In this document: positions 15,864 to 24,582 of the stretch, piece after piece
Layout of the letters: the number at the start of each line of letters is the position of its first letter
Position numbering within the stretch: position 1 is the first letter of the stretch
Source: a virus
Virus record (IMG/VR): IMGVR_UViG_3300033141_001118
Location: 1-35,953 of that record
Length of the DNA stretch: 35,953 nt
Reading direction: 5' to 3' (one strand)
The notes under the pieces: model-generated
The model's input: only the letters and a program-made list of their open reading frames with translations
What the model was told of the DNA's origin: nothing
The model's database searches: none
Made by a program: the position numbers and the translations under genes

Positions 15864-16916
15864 ATGGGAGACTACGGATTTAAAGTATCTAAACCAGGCT
15901 ACGATGTTAAAACTTGCACAGACAAACAATGTGTTTATACGTCAAAATATGGATCTTACAAAACTAGAATGAGTGGCTCCATCTCACTCTCATCAGGAGT
16001 TAAAACAAACATCACTCACAATTTTGGATATAACCCAAACTATTTTGTGTTTATTGATGATACTGATAGTGAGGGAAACTCTGGTGTATTTCCCATGGGA
16101 GGTTTACAGGTAGTGTTCAACACAGGTGTATCACTCACTCACTATACTGATGCTAATAATTTATATGTCACTTCCCAGAATACTGCTACTGCTTATTATT
16201 ACATCTTTGCAGAAAAAGGATCTGATAGAGGAACTCTTCACTCAACAGATTCTTACCTTGAAAAACTCAAATCTAAAACCCATACAACAGATACTCTCTT
16301 AAATAGAGGAGACCACGGATTTAGAATATCAGAACCAGGAGTAAATGTACTAACTGCAAAGCCAGACGAATTATTGATGTCTTCAAAGTATCCAAATTTT
16401 AAAGAACTAGCTAGCGGATCATTCACTTTTAAAACAGGAATTGATACTCAACTTAATGGAGGAATAAACTCAACTCAAACAACTATTACAGTGGACGCAA
16501 CAACAGATTATTCTAATACAGGTGTCATTTATGTAGGAGATGGGTCTTTTGGAAGCTATGAAGCTATTAAATATACTGGTAAAACCTCAACTACTTTCAC
16601 AGGTTGCACTCGAGGTTATTGGAGCACAACAGCTCAAAGTTGGTCTGATAATGACTCAGTAGCCCCAGGATTTACTATTAAAACAGCTTACACACATAGT
16701 TTGAGTTATTCTCCAGTTGCTTTTACTTGGGGATTGGAAACAGTTTATGGAAATTTATTTGCTCTTCCTTATATAACATCTGGCTCATCTATTGGTTATT
16801 ATGTCACCTCGACAGGAATAGAGGTATATAGATGGTCTCAAGCTTTATTTTATATACCAGCTGGAGGTGAAGAATGGGGTATTAAGTATCACTGTATGTA
16901 CGACAAGGTTAAATGA
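15864..16916 (+). CDS. DYGFKVSK-module fibre protein with duplicated module
   Basis: A 350-residue protein with two copies of the module: MGDYGFKVSKPGYDV at residues 1-15 and GDHGFRISEPGVNV at about 150-163. Between them lie a beta domain and two HTTDSYL-type units (LHSTDSYLEK, THTTDTLLN), which tie it to the 977-residue fibre. The second half carries a surface beta domain common in phage structural proteins (TQTTITVDATTDYSNTG, then KYTGKTSTTFTGCTRGYW). It was probably produced by tandem duplication and fusion of the upstream gene's module. Confidence 0.75.
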   Translation: MGDYGFKVSKPGYDVKTCTDKQCVYTSKYGSYKTRMSGSISLSSGVKTNITHNFGYNPNYFVFIDDTDSEGNSGVFPMGGLQVVFNTGVSLTHYTDANNLYVTSQNTATAYYYIFAEKGSDRGTLHSTDSYLEKLKSKTHTTDTLLNRGDHGFRISEPGVNVLTAKPDELLMSSKYPNFKELASGSFTFKTGIDTQLNGGINSTQTTITVDATTDYSNTGVIYVGDGSFGSYEAIKYTGKTSTTFTGCTRGYWSTTAQSWSDNDSVAPGFTIKTAYTHSLSYSPVAFTWGLETVYGNLFALPYITSGSSIGYYVTSTGIEVYRWSQALFYIPAGGEEWGIKYHCMYDKVK

Positions 16917-17197
16917 TTATCTTTTATAACAAAAACACACACCATATCACAGGAATAATAAGCGGAAGACTTCACTCTAAACATGTACTTGAGAAAACTT
17001 GGGTGGGTAATCCAGAGGAAACAAGTAAATTTATAGTCCCTTTTATTAGGGAGAATCCTAGCTCTGACAACTTCATACCAAATGTGTCTTTTGCTAGTAA
17101 AATAAACGAGTTTGAAAGTGGTGTAGAAAATGCTCATAAACACAAGGTTATATTAGGAGAAGGAAGTGTTATTGACATTATTACTATTGAGGTTTAA
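16913..17197 (+). CDS. Hypothetical protein at end of fibre cluster
   Basis: A 94-residue protein, coupled to the fibre gene by an ATGA overlap. It opens MIIFYNKNTHHITGIISGR and is followed by short strands and a basic/His-rich stretch. I have seen this opening (a strand pair with a turn, then GxIxGR) in small proteins beside tail genes, but no role is known. The next gene has its own promoter motif, so this is the end of the transcription unit or a read-through point. Confidence 0.65.
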   Translation: MIIFYNKNTHHITGIISGRLHSKHVLEKTWVGNPEETSKFIVPFIRENPSSDNFIPNVSFASKINEFESGVENAHKHKVILGEGSVIDIITIEV

Positions 17198-17211
17198 CAA
17201 CCTAGAAAAGA

Positions 17212-17229
17212 TGATATATTCAAATTATG
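17212..17229 (+). promoter_or_regulatory. Late-type promoter, leaderless configuration
   Basis: TGA-TATATT-CAAATTATG: the -10 hexamer ends at 17220 and the start codon begins at 17227, exactly 6 bases later, the distance at which transcription normally starts. No SD is present. A TTAACA hexamer (17194-17199) lies 15 bases upstream of the -10. Confidence 0.6.
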
Positions 17230-17409
17230 GAGCAGTATTTATTAGATCGCAAAAATCAACTCTCAGACGCCCAAGAGGCTAACCGCAAGAAAATAAATGC
17301 AGTTTTATCGGAACTTAGAAGAGTAGAAGATGTACAAGTAAGACTTGAAGGTGGCCTACTAGAGATCGAACGCCTATTAAAGGATAACAAAACATGGAAA
17401 CAAGACTAG
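17227..17409 (+). CDS. Short coiled-coil protein, predicted leaderless mRNA
   Basis: A 60-residue, fully helical protein (LDRKNQLSDAQEANRKKINA, then LSELRRVEDVQVRLEGGLLE) with heptad spacing of Leu/Ile/Val. No SD is present; the promoter motif places the mRNA 5' end at the ATG. It overlaps the connector gene by 16 bases. A role in virion assembly is likely from context, and it could be the partner of the connector. Confidence 0.65.
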   Translation: MEQYLLDRKNQLSDAQEANRKKINAVLSELRRVEDVQVRLEGGLLEIERLLKDNKTWKQD

Positions 17410-18095
17410 AACTAGTCACAGAACTACAGGGTAGATTGTCAGCGGTTAGCACATCTACTGTTTTTACCACCACTTGGTTACAAGACCAAATAAGCAACGC
17501 TTATCTTTGGGTTGGTTCAAGAAAACCTTGGCCTCCAAATGAGAAGGGTTGGATTGCAGACTCCTTATTAACTCAAGAGTATTATGACTATCCAGCAAAC
17601 TGTAAGACCGGATCTATTCTTAGACTTACTTTAGATAGTATCGAATATGATAAAAAGAACTTTGAAGATTATTTAGACTATATCAAAGAGAATCCAAGTG
17701 ACACTAAAACAAAGATATTTTCAGAATATGCTCGTCAGTATTTTATATTTCCAGCTCCAACAACTAATGGGACAGACAATATTAATATTTGGGGAACTGA
17801 GCAGGTAGCTAAATTAGAGAATGACAGCGAGGTAACAATTTTTAGTTATTCAGAACCAGACATTAATGAAGCTATTATTTTGAAGGCGGAAGCAGTAGGA
17901 CTTAAAAAGATTGGTAAAACTTCAGAGGCCAAAGAAAGAATTGAGGAAGCCCAAGTTATTATTGAACTTGGATATACTAGGATTGCACACCGAGAACAGA
18001 GGAATCAAAGACTAGATCATCCTAAGTTTGATGTGCCTGATTATTTTAGTGATGGTCAAGCAAGTATAGGTAATTTTGAGTATAAGGAATCATAA
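17394..18095 (+). CDS. Putative head-tail connector/adaptor protein
   Basis: A 233-residue mostly helical protein. The N-terminus TRLELVTELQGRLSAVS, then TWLQDQISNAYLWVGSRKPW, and a later NEAIILKAEAVGLKKIGKT helix pair fit the helical-bundle adaptors that sit under the portal in short-tailed phages (P22 gp4-type). Middle strands (KTGSILRLTLDSIEYDKKNF) form the small beta part. It leads the block of large internal proteins, as in many podoviruses. Family assignment is from pattern and place only. Confidence 0.65.
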   Translation: METRLELVTELQGRLSAVSTSTVFTTTWLQDQISNAYLWVGSRKPWPPNEKGWIADSLLTQEYYDYPANCKTGSILRLTLDSIEYDKKNFEDYLDYIKENPSDTKTKIFSEYARQYFIFPAPTTNGTDNINIWGTEQVAKLENDSEVTIFSYSEPDINEAIILKAEAVGLKKIGKTSEAKERIEEAQVIIELGYTRIAHREQRNQRLDHPKFDVPDYFSDGQASIGNFEYKES

Positions 18096-18097
18096 AC

Positions 18098-19315
18098 ATG
18101 TCACTATTTCAATATTATCAAGAACAAGGTCAATCATTACCCTCAGTTGAATCAAGAAAAAGCACATACGAATCATCTGGTTTAGGTGCTGGTGGGTCTT
18201 ACTCTGGAACAGCTGAACAAAACATAGCCTTAGAAAGTGCTTTAAGAGGAGGAGGTGGAACATCTGCCCCCACTCAAGCACCAACCGGAGGTCAAGCACC
18301 AGCTCCACAACAACAAAATGGTATGGTTGGTGGAGAGTTTCAAACACCACAAGGATTAGATTTATCAAACCCTGTAAAAAAAGATGAGTACGCCAGATCT
18401 ATGGGTTATAGCGGTTGGAATGAATACCAAGATAAATTGAGAGAAGGTGGTGGTAGTCAATCAGGAAGTCAACAAACCCAAGCTTTCAACATCCAAGATC
18501 AATACAACAAATTACTTGAGGAATCAGCAGTTACTGATCTTCAAACAGAAGCAGACACAAAACAAGCAGAAATTAGCACAGCTAGAGAAGAGGCGGCTAA
18601 GCGTGAGTCTGAAGTTAACGAGAATCCATTTTTATCAGAATCTTCAAGGGTTGGACGTATCGCAAAAATCAACGAAGGATTAAATAAAGTTCTTAATAAT
18701 CTAAATGCGGAGAAAGCTTCTCTTGATAACAAACTCATTGATGAAAGAAACAGAATTAATCAACAATTGGGATTCTCAGTACAACAGTATGATATAGATA
18801 GAGCTGCTAGACAGGAGAATATGGACGAGTTTAACTCAATGTTGGCTATTGGAGCTATTGATGAAAACAACATGCAAGAGATTATGAGAATTGCTGGAGA
18901 AACTGGATTATCATCAAGTTTTATTCAGGCATCAATTAGACAATCAAAAATAAAAGAAGTAGAACCTCAAGTTATTAGTAGTACAGATAATGCTGGAAAC
19001 GTAACTATCACAACAATTGATAAAAATACTGGAGAGGTAATCAGTCAACAAGGATTGGGAGCAATTGGAGGATCTAAGGTGGGTAAGTCACAATCAACAT
19101 CAGAAAGAACAGCAGCTCTTCAATCAGATATGGTTGGAGCATTAGAACAAGTTAAAAACTTATACGGACACATAAGCCCTTCTGATTGGCAAGGAGCAAT
19201 GGCTTCTTGGATTGCTAGAGGAGGAACTAGAGATAACTTTGTAGGCAACTTCCAGCAATACGCTGATCCAAATAGGGGAGATTTCGACCAAGTTTATTAT
19301 AGTAGAGATTATTAG
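18098..19315 (+). CDS. Putative internal virion/ejection protein (405 aa)
   Basis: A 405-residue protein. The first 130 residues are low-complexity Gly/Ser/Gln/Pro (GGGGTSAPTQAPTGGQAPAP). Residues about 150-240 are a charged coiled coil (TEADTKQAEISTAREEAAKR, NEGLNKVLNNLNAEKASLDN). The C-terminal region ends in an aromatic and Asp-rich tail. It is the first of three large adjacent proteins of the kind ejected with DNA by podoviruses. The lack of enzymatic motifs and the order connector-ejection proteins support the call. Confidence 0.6.
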   Translation: MSLFQYYQEQGQSLPSVESRKSTYESSGLGAGGSYSGTAEQNIALESALRGGGGTSAPTQAPTGGQAPAPQQQNGMVGGEFQTPQGLDLSNPVKKDEYARSMGYSGWNEYQDKLREGGGSQSGSQQTQAFNIQDQYNKLLEESAVTDLQTEADTKQAEISTAREEAAKRESEVNENPFLSESSRVGRIAKINEGLNKVLNNLNAEKASLDNKLIDERNRINQQLGFSVQQYDIDRAARQENMDEFNSMLAIGAIDENNMQEIMRIAGETGLSSSFIQASIRQSKIKEVEPQVISSTDNAGNVTITTIDKNTGEVISQQGLGAIGGSKVGKSQSTSERTAALQSDMVGALEQVKNLYGHISPSDWQGAMASWIARGGTRDNFVGNFQQYADPNRGDFDQVYYSRDY

Positions 19316-19323
19316 GGGGTTTC

Positions 19324-22020
19324 ATGGCAGACTGGCTTAGTAATATACAACAAACTAAAAAGGTAAAACCTACCACCAAAGCTAGTGGTGCTGGTGGTTT
19401 TCAAGGTGATTGGTTGTCAGGTGTTAAGTCTGGCAAACCAACTTATCAACCAAATCAGTTGGTATCTGAAATTAAATCATTAGCACCTCCTCCAGAAGAA
19501 AAAAAATCTATTTGGACTAAAGCTAAAGAAAGTGGAATATTTGGTCAAATCAAGGCCGGGGCTAAGAGAACAGCAATTAATACTAAAAACTTCTTTAGAG
19601 ACCAATTTAGAAAAGAAAGCGAAAGAGCTGGTGAGGCTCTGGATTTGTATAAAAAAACTCAAGACGTGAGTTCTTTATTCGGAGCTGGGAATAAACAGTA
19701 CGTACAAAATCAGCAATCAACTTTAGATAGACAAATTAGTGAGTTAAAAGCCATACCAAAACCCAGCAAGACTCAGAAGTTTAGAATTAATAATCTACAG
19801 GATAAAAGAAAACAGATTGAAGATCTTGCTAGACTAACTCCAGAAGAACTCTCAAAAAAAAATCTCACTGGAATGAAGCTAGAGAAGAGGGGTGCTGGTA
19901 TTGGAAGAGGAACTCTTGGAAATGTTGAGAGTTTAGCTGGTTGGGTTAAAAGTAGGACTGCTAAAGCTGATCCTGAGACATTCGCTGGACAAGTTTATAG
20001 AGTAGCCGACAATTCACAAGATAAGCTTAATAAGTGGGTAGAATTCACAAGACCAGAGAATCCAGACTTAGCAGACACTTTAATGGAGGGGCTAGGCTCT
20101 ACTCTACCATTTTATATGGTTGGAGGAGTAACTCAGAAACTATCAAAAGGAATTTCTAAAGTATCACCAATGATGGCTAGAGTGTTTGGAATGACTAGTT
20201 CTGCATTCTTAGAGTCGGCGGTGGAGTCAGGCTCAGTTTACGAAGACAATATAGAAGCTGGCAAGAGTAAAGATGATTCTATTAAGGCGGCAGACACAAC
20301 CTTCGGAGCTAATTTAGTAATCAACTTTTTGACTAGTAAATTTGGTTTTGGAGATGATGTTAGAGGAATTAAGGGAGCTATGATTAGATCCTCAGAAGAG
20401 GGGCTTCAAGAGGTATCGCAGCAAGTTGTTTCTAATGTTAATACTGATAAGCCTTGGGATGAGGGGTTAGTCGAGACGGGACTGATTGGCAGTATTCTTG
20501 GTGGAACTTTGGGAGAAGTTGGAAGAATATCACCAACTACAGAGGCTAAGATTGAAGAAGTGATTAAAGAAGAAGTCCCAGTGGTAGACGAGTTAATAAA
20601 GGAAAGACAAGATTTAGATCCAACCTTTGACAATGAGTTAGACAAAAAACAATATGATGAGTTTATTAAAAGTAAACTAGAGGCAGCTAGAGAATCCAAA
20701 CAAGAGGGAGAGATCACAGTAATACAATCAGGTGATGGGAAAATTGTTGATACGGTTCCAGCAACAGCTATTAAGCGTGGTGTAAGTGCGGATACTAAGG
20801 TATTTAATGTTTCTCAAGAACAATTGAATACTACAGGAGACGTTAAAAAGGATAAAAACGGAGAAAGATTGATTAGTGAGGATGTTATTAAGGAAAAGAT
20901 TGAAGGGATTGAAAAAGCGGTTGAAGAAGTTGCCACAGAAGAAAGAAGATCTAAGGAAGAAGAGTTAACAGGAGTTGAAAAAGAATCTAGAGAGGGTGTG
21001 GAAGAAAAAACTCTAAGTGAATACTATTTAAAGCAAGATCAAAAAAAGACATCTCAGGCGATCTATGAGGTCATGACAGAATTAGAGGTTTCTGAGGCTA
21101 GACAAAGAATTTACAAAGAAGGTGATGTTATTGGCGAAATTAAATCAACATTTCCTTCGTGGGTTCCCCCCGAGTTAAGAAGTAAAAAGCTGTTTGATAG
21201 TGTCATAAAGGATATTAGTGATCCAGCTAACATAAAATTTCCTCCAAACTCACAACCAAGAAAACAGGAGCTATATGAAGTGTTATTATCAGAAATAGAC
21301 AGTAGAGCGGAAACAGATAGTGGTAACATTATAGAAAGGATTAAAAATGGAAAAAAAGAAATCAAAACTAGCCAGGATAAAAAAACTGATGATAGCAGCT
21401 CTAAAAGAAGCGAAAGACCAAAAAAGAAATCAGTAGAGAAGAAACAAACCCCTAAAACTGATAAGCGTAAGGGAGGAATCTTTGACCGAACTTTTGACGA
21501 ATTGAAAACAGAAACCAATGTTGAGGATAATTTTGAATCTATTACATTAAGAGATCAAGCAGATAGAGCAAGTAAATATGTCAAGAAGAATCCAACAGAA
21601 TCGGTTCAAATAGCTCTTAGACAAAAACCAGCCCCAAAGGGAATTACTTACGAAGCTATTAATATCGCTGCAGCCCAACAAGCAAAATCAATTGGAGATA
21701 TGCAACTCTATACCGATTTAGTCGCTGCTAGGTCAATTATCCAAGCTAAAAACGCCCAAGCCCTTGGTATTGAGAGGTTAGTAAACTCACTTTCTACAGA
21801 TTCTTTTGTTAAACAAGTGTTAAGAAGTAGAATGCAAACACTATCAACTCAAAAAGGATTCAAAGAGAAATTCACTAGAGGAATGAAAAAGGGTGGAAAA
21901 ATCAAACTTGGATTGGATATACTGTCAGAGACAGCCACCAAAGCAAGTGAGAAGATAAATAGAAAAGTTAAATCAAAGATCGCGTCTGCACAAAGTATTA
22001 TAGATAGTTTAACCTGTTAG
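19324..22020 (+). CDS. Putative large internal virion/ejection protein (898 aa)
   Basis: An 898-residue, highly charged, mostly helical protein. Residues about 246-340 are the only apolar stretch (TLMEGLGSTLPFYMVGGV, VSPMMARVFGMTSSAFLESA, TTFGANLVINFLTS) and could insert into or cross the host membrane as DNA enters. The region about 430-720 is Glu/Lys-rich and probably extended; the C-terminus is basic. No lysozyme or protease motif is visible. Size, order and the lone amphipathic block match ejection-pore proteins. Confidence 0.65.
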   Translation: MADWLSNIQQTKKVKPTTKASGAGGFQGDWLSGVKSGKPTYQPNQLVSEIKSLAPPPEEKKSIWTKAKESGIFGQIKAGAKRTAINTKNFFRDQFRKESERAGEALDLYKKTQDVSSLFGAGNKQYVQNQQSTLDRQISELKAIPKPSKTQKFRINNLQDKRKQIEDLARLTPEELSKKNLTGMKLEKRGAGIGRGTLGNVESLAGWVKSRTAKADPETFAGQVYRVADNSQDKLNKWVEFTRPENPDLADTLMEGLGSTLPFYMVGGVTQKLSKGISKVSPMMARVFGMTSSAFLESAVESGSVYEDNIEAGKSKDDSIKAADTTFGANLVINFLTSKFGFGDDVRGIKGAMIRSSEEGLQEVSQQVVSNVNTDKPWDEGLVETGLIGSILGGTLGEVGRISPTTEAKIEEVIKEEVPVVDELIKERQDLDPTFDNELDKKQYDEFIKSKLEAARESKQEGEITVIQSGDGKIVDTVPATAIKRGVSADTKVFNVSQEQLNTTGDVKKDKNGERLISEDVIKEKIEGIEKAVEEVATEERRSKEEELTGVEKESREGVEEKTLSEYYLKQDQKKTSQAIYEVMTELEVSEARQRIYKEGDVIGEIKSTFPSWVPPELRSKKLFDSVIKDISDPANIKFPPNSQPRKQELYEVLLSEIDSRAETDSGNIIERIKNGKKEIKTSQDKKTDDSSSKRSERPKKKSVEKKQTPKTDKRKGGIFDRTFDELKTETNVEDNFESITLRDQADRASKYVKKNPTESVQIALRQKPAPKGITYEAINIAAAQQAKSIGDMQLYTDLVAARSIIQAKNAQALGIERLVNSLSTDSFVKQVLRSRMQTLSTQKGFKEKFTRGMKKGGKIKLGLDILSETATKASEKINRKVKSKIASAQSIIDSLTC

Positions 22021-22026
22021 GAAACC

Positions 22027-24267
22027 ATGAGCTTCTGCATACCCAAAAAACTAGCTAAACAATTAAAACAAGCTGCTAAGAGTGGTGAGATTAAGATTAA
22101 TGAGCTATATGACATGACTAGTGGTCAAAGAAATGAGTTTTTCAGTAATTATGTGGATGGAGATACAGCAAATAAAATCAACGCAGGATTTGAAAGAGCA
22201 ATGCTGAGTGAGCAACAAACTGCTATGTCTAACTGGGCTAAGCAGGTTTTTATTGGTAAAGAAAAAGGTAGAAGAAAAAATGTTTTAGATAAGATTGATA
22301 AATTATCAGATAAAGGTTTATTAGATCCATCTAGTAGGTCGGCTTTTATGGAAGACTTAGTTGGAGAATCTCTAGGTGTTAAGGTGACAGCAGAAGAGGC
22401 CCAAAAAATAGATAGTTTGTCAGAAAAATTAAGAACAGAAGAAGCTAAGGGATTAGATGGGTTTGGAGTTCCAAAAGTAGGCTACTGGAAAGCTAGGCTT
22501 GAATTAGACAACTACTTATTATCAATAACACCATCCTCAAGAGTTAAAATAACAACTTCCACAATTAGGCGTGGTCTTATGTTAGCATCTATTAAGTCTC
22601 CCCTCGTTAATATTACAGGTAATACCCTATTAGCCTTCGAACAATCACTTGAAAGGAGAATAAAATCAGGAGTTTCTAAGGGATCAGTAAACCAAAAATT
22701 ATTAAAAGAATATAGAAAAACCGCAGTAGATATATTTGGTAAGACAGGGTTTGATATAACTAGAATGCAAGATATTGGTGAAGGAAGAAAAACTCTCGGT
22801 GAAAACATTACTCACTCTCAAGGTGATGGTGTGGTGAGAAAAATGGGTAGAGTTATGGAAGATACGGTTTTTAAACAAATGCTTGGTAAGCCCGATGTTT
22901 GGTTTGCGGCTATGGCTCAAGCGGACTCAGCTAATCTTAAAGCAACAGAGCAAGCTAAAGAAGAGGGGTTTAAAGGAAAAGCTTTAGAAAAAAGAGCTAC
23001 AGAATTATTTAAAGATGCGATGTCCATTAGTCCAACTTCAGATATGGGAAATAGGATTAGAACTAATTCTATAGCTGATGCAGAATTTTCAACTTTTACT
23101 AATGATGGTGGTTTTGCAAAAGCTAGTCTTAAAGCTAGAGATTATTTAAATGCAATACAAGAAGACATTGCTATAGGAGATCAAACAATTCCTTTTGCAA
23201 AGACTCCAGCAAACGCAATACAATTTTCTTTTGATAGTGCCGGAATTTCAGCGGCTAGAGGTATTAAAAACTTTCCAGCTGCAGTTCGCCAATATAGAAG
23301 AGGAGATCCATCTTTATTAAGAGATTCATACTCAGACATGTTTAGATCTGGTTTTGGAATAATGGGAGCTATTTTATTAGCAAATCTATTTGACCCTGAT
23401 GACTTTATTGGAATGTATCCAAGTTCTAAAAAACAAAGAGAATTACTTAAATTAAAAGGAGCAACTCCAAACTCAATTAAAATTGGTGATAAATATTACT
23501 CACTAGATTATTTTGGAGGTTTTAGAGGTTCTTTAGTCGGGATTATGAATGCTAAAAAATATGGAGGTAATGTAACAGAGAGTTTATACAACTTTGCTAG
23601 AGGTAATCTAGCTCAATTAGCAGATATGCCAGGAGTTGAGGAAGTTGGTGAAGCTTATGAATTCATACAGGAAGCAGCACCAGGAGGAAGATTAAGCCAA
23701 GATGAGCTAGTCAGAAGAACTAAAACCCTAACCTCTGATTATTCGAGATCTTTGGTTATCCCAGCTATTTTAAAAGATGTTGCTAAGGCCTTTGACGAAT
23801 CAGAAAGACAAGTTGATTGGAAGAATCCAGCTGATAGGTGGAAGGCAGATATTCCAGGATTAAGACAAACTCTACCTGAAAAATTAGACGTGTTTGGTAA
23901 TGTTTTAAAAGGAGAGCCAGCTTATTCAGTCATGTTATTTGGAGCTAGAGTTAAAACAGCCAAAGATAATGCAATTGTAAATGAATTAAAAGAACTTGAT
24001 AAATCAGATAATTTACCGTCTTTAACTAGACCAGAATACACAAGTTCCAGGGTAAAAGGATTAAAAGAACAAGTTGGAGATAAGAAGTTTAAAGAAGCAA
24101 TGACTTATTTTAGATCTAAGTATAAAGAGGATACTATTAGATTGATTGATTCTAGTAGGTTTAAAAAAATGGAAGATGATGAGAAGAGAAAGGCTATTGA
24201 TAAAATTAAGAATAGTTCTTTAGATAGGATGTTAAAAAGATATCGATATAAGAAGCCAAGGAAATAA
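22027..24267 (+). CDS. Large polyvalent-type internal virion protein (746 aa)
   Basis: A 746-residue protein opening SFCIPKKLAKQLKQAAKSGE, then NELYDMTSGQRNEFFSNYVD. This beginning is typical of large polyvalent or virion-associated proteins of metagenomic phages. A segment SFDSAGISAARGIKNFPAAV leads to an apolar stretch FGIMGAILLANLF near residues 437-450, a candidate membrane contact. The C-terminus is basic (RYRYKKPRK). It is the third of the ejection-block proteins. SD is TTAGGAAACC. No catalytic site identified. Confidence 0.7.
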   Translation: MSFCIPKKLAKQLKQAAKSGEIKINELYDMTSGQRNEFFSNYVDGDTANKINAGFERAMLSEQQTAMSNWAKQVFIGKEKGRRKNVLDKIDKLSDKGLLDPSSRSAFMEDLVGESLGVKVTAEEAQKIDSLSEKLRTEEAKGLDGFGVPKVGYWKARLELDNYLLSITPSSRVKITTSTIRRGLMLASIKSPLVNITGNTLLAFEQSLERRIKSGVSKGSVNQKLLKEYRKTAVDIFGKTGFDITRMQDIGEGRKTLGENITHSQGDGVVRKMGRVMEDTVFKQMLGKPDVWFAAMAQADSANLKATEQAKEEGFKGKALEKRATELFKDAMSISPTSDMGNRIRTNSIADAEFSTFTNDGGFAKASLKARDYLNAIQEDIAIGDQTIPFAKTPANAIQFSFDSAGISAARGIKNFPAAVRQYRRGDPSLLRDSYSDMFRSGFGIMGAILLANLFDPDDFIGMYPSSKKQRELLKLKGATPNSIKIGDKYYSLDYFGGFRGSLVGIMNAKKYGGNVTESLYNFARGNLAQLADMPGVEEVGEAYEFIQEAAPGGRLSQDELVRRTKTLTSDYSRSLVIPAILKDVAKAFDESERQVDWKNPADRWKADIPGLRQTLPEKLDVFGNVLKGEPAYSVMLFGARVKTAKDNAIVNELKELDKSDNLPSLTRPEYTSSRVKGLKEQVGDKKFKEAMTYFRSKYKEDTIRLIDSSRFKKMEDDEKRKAIDKIKNSSLDRMLKRYRYKKPRK

Positions 24268-24279
24268 ATTATTAATTAA

Positions 24280-24297
24280 TGTTATATTTGAATTATG
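24280..24297 (+). promoter_or_regulatory. Late-type promoter, leaderless configuration
   Basis: TGT-TATATT-TGAATTATG: the -10 hexamer ends at 24288 and the ATG begins at 24295, the same 6-base gap as at 17227. There is no SD and no convincing -35, so an extended -10 or a dedicated factor would be needed. Confidence 0.6.
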
Positions 24298-24582
24298 TCT
24301 TACAACCACTCACCAAGTCTAGAAATAGAAGTTAAAACAATCACCTCTGGTTTGATTCAAGAATTATTGCCCTCTAAAAGATTTAGACAATATTTAATGA
24401 TTATTAATAACTCAGAGTCATCTATAAAAATAGCTTATCAAAACTCACAACCCAGTGTATCTCAAATGGCAGACTTAGGAGTTGGTGGTAAAGACATATT
24501 CTTTGATTATGTTCCAATTAGTAAGGTTTGGGTTTACCAAGAGAGTGGCTCAGACATAACTGTTCAAGTAAGAGAGGAATAA
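24295..24582 (+). CDS. Small virion-like beta protein, predicted leaderless mRNA
   Basis: A 95-residue protein with alternating strands (LEIEVKTITSGLIQELLP, RQYLMIINNSESSIKIAYQN) ending KVWVYQESGSDITVQVREE. This opening and ending occur in small phage structural proteins. No SD: the promoter motif immediately before the ATG predicts a leaderless message. Its stop overlaps the next start (TAATG), so both are expressed together. Exact role unknown. Confidence 0.65.
   Translation: MSYNHSPSLEIEVKTITSGLIQELLPSKRFRQYLMIINNSESSIKIAYQNSQPSVSQMADLGVGGKDIFFDYVPISKVWVYQESGSDITVQVREE

Noticed and set aside
20406-21518. Two Ser/Leu-rich minus-strand frames
   Set aside because: They mirror Glu/Lys-rich coding DNA of the 898-residue protein; composition is that of an antisense shadow.
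24280-24297. Bacteroidetes-type promoter (TAnnTTTG with upstream TTG)
   Set aside because: One site fits (TATATTTG), but most genes have strong SD sequences, which Bacteroidetes rarely use, and other copies read TTCG/TTCA instead of TTTG.
24528-24581. Earlier ATG for the structural protein at 24582
   Set aside because: Would overlap the upstream gene by 54 bases and has no SD; 24582 has SD and a TAATG junction.
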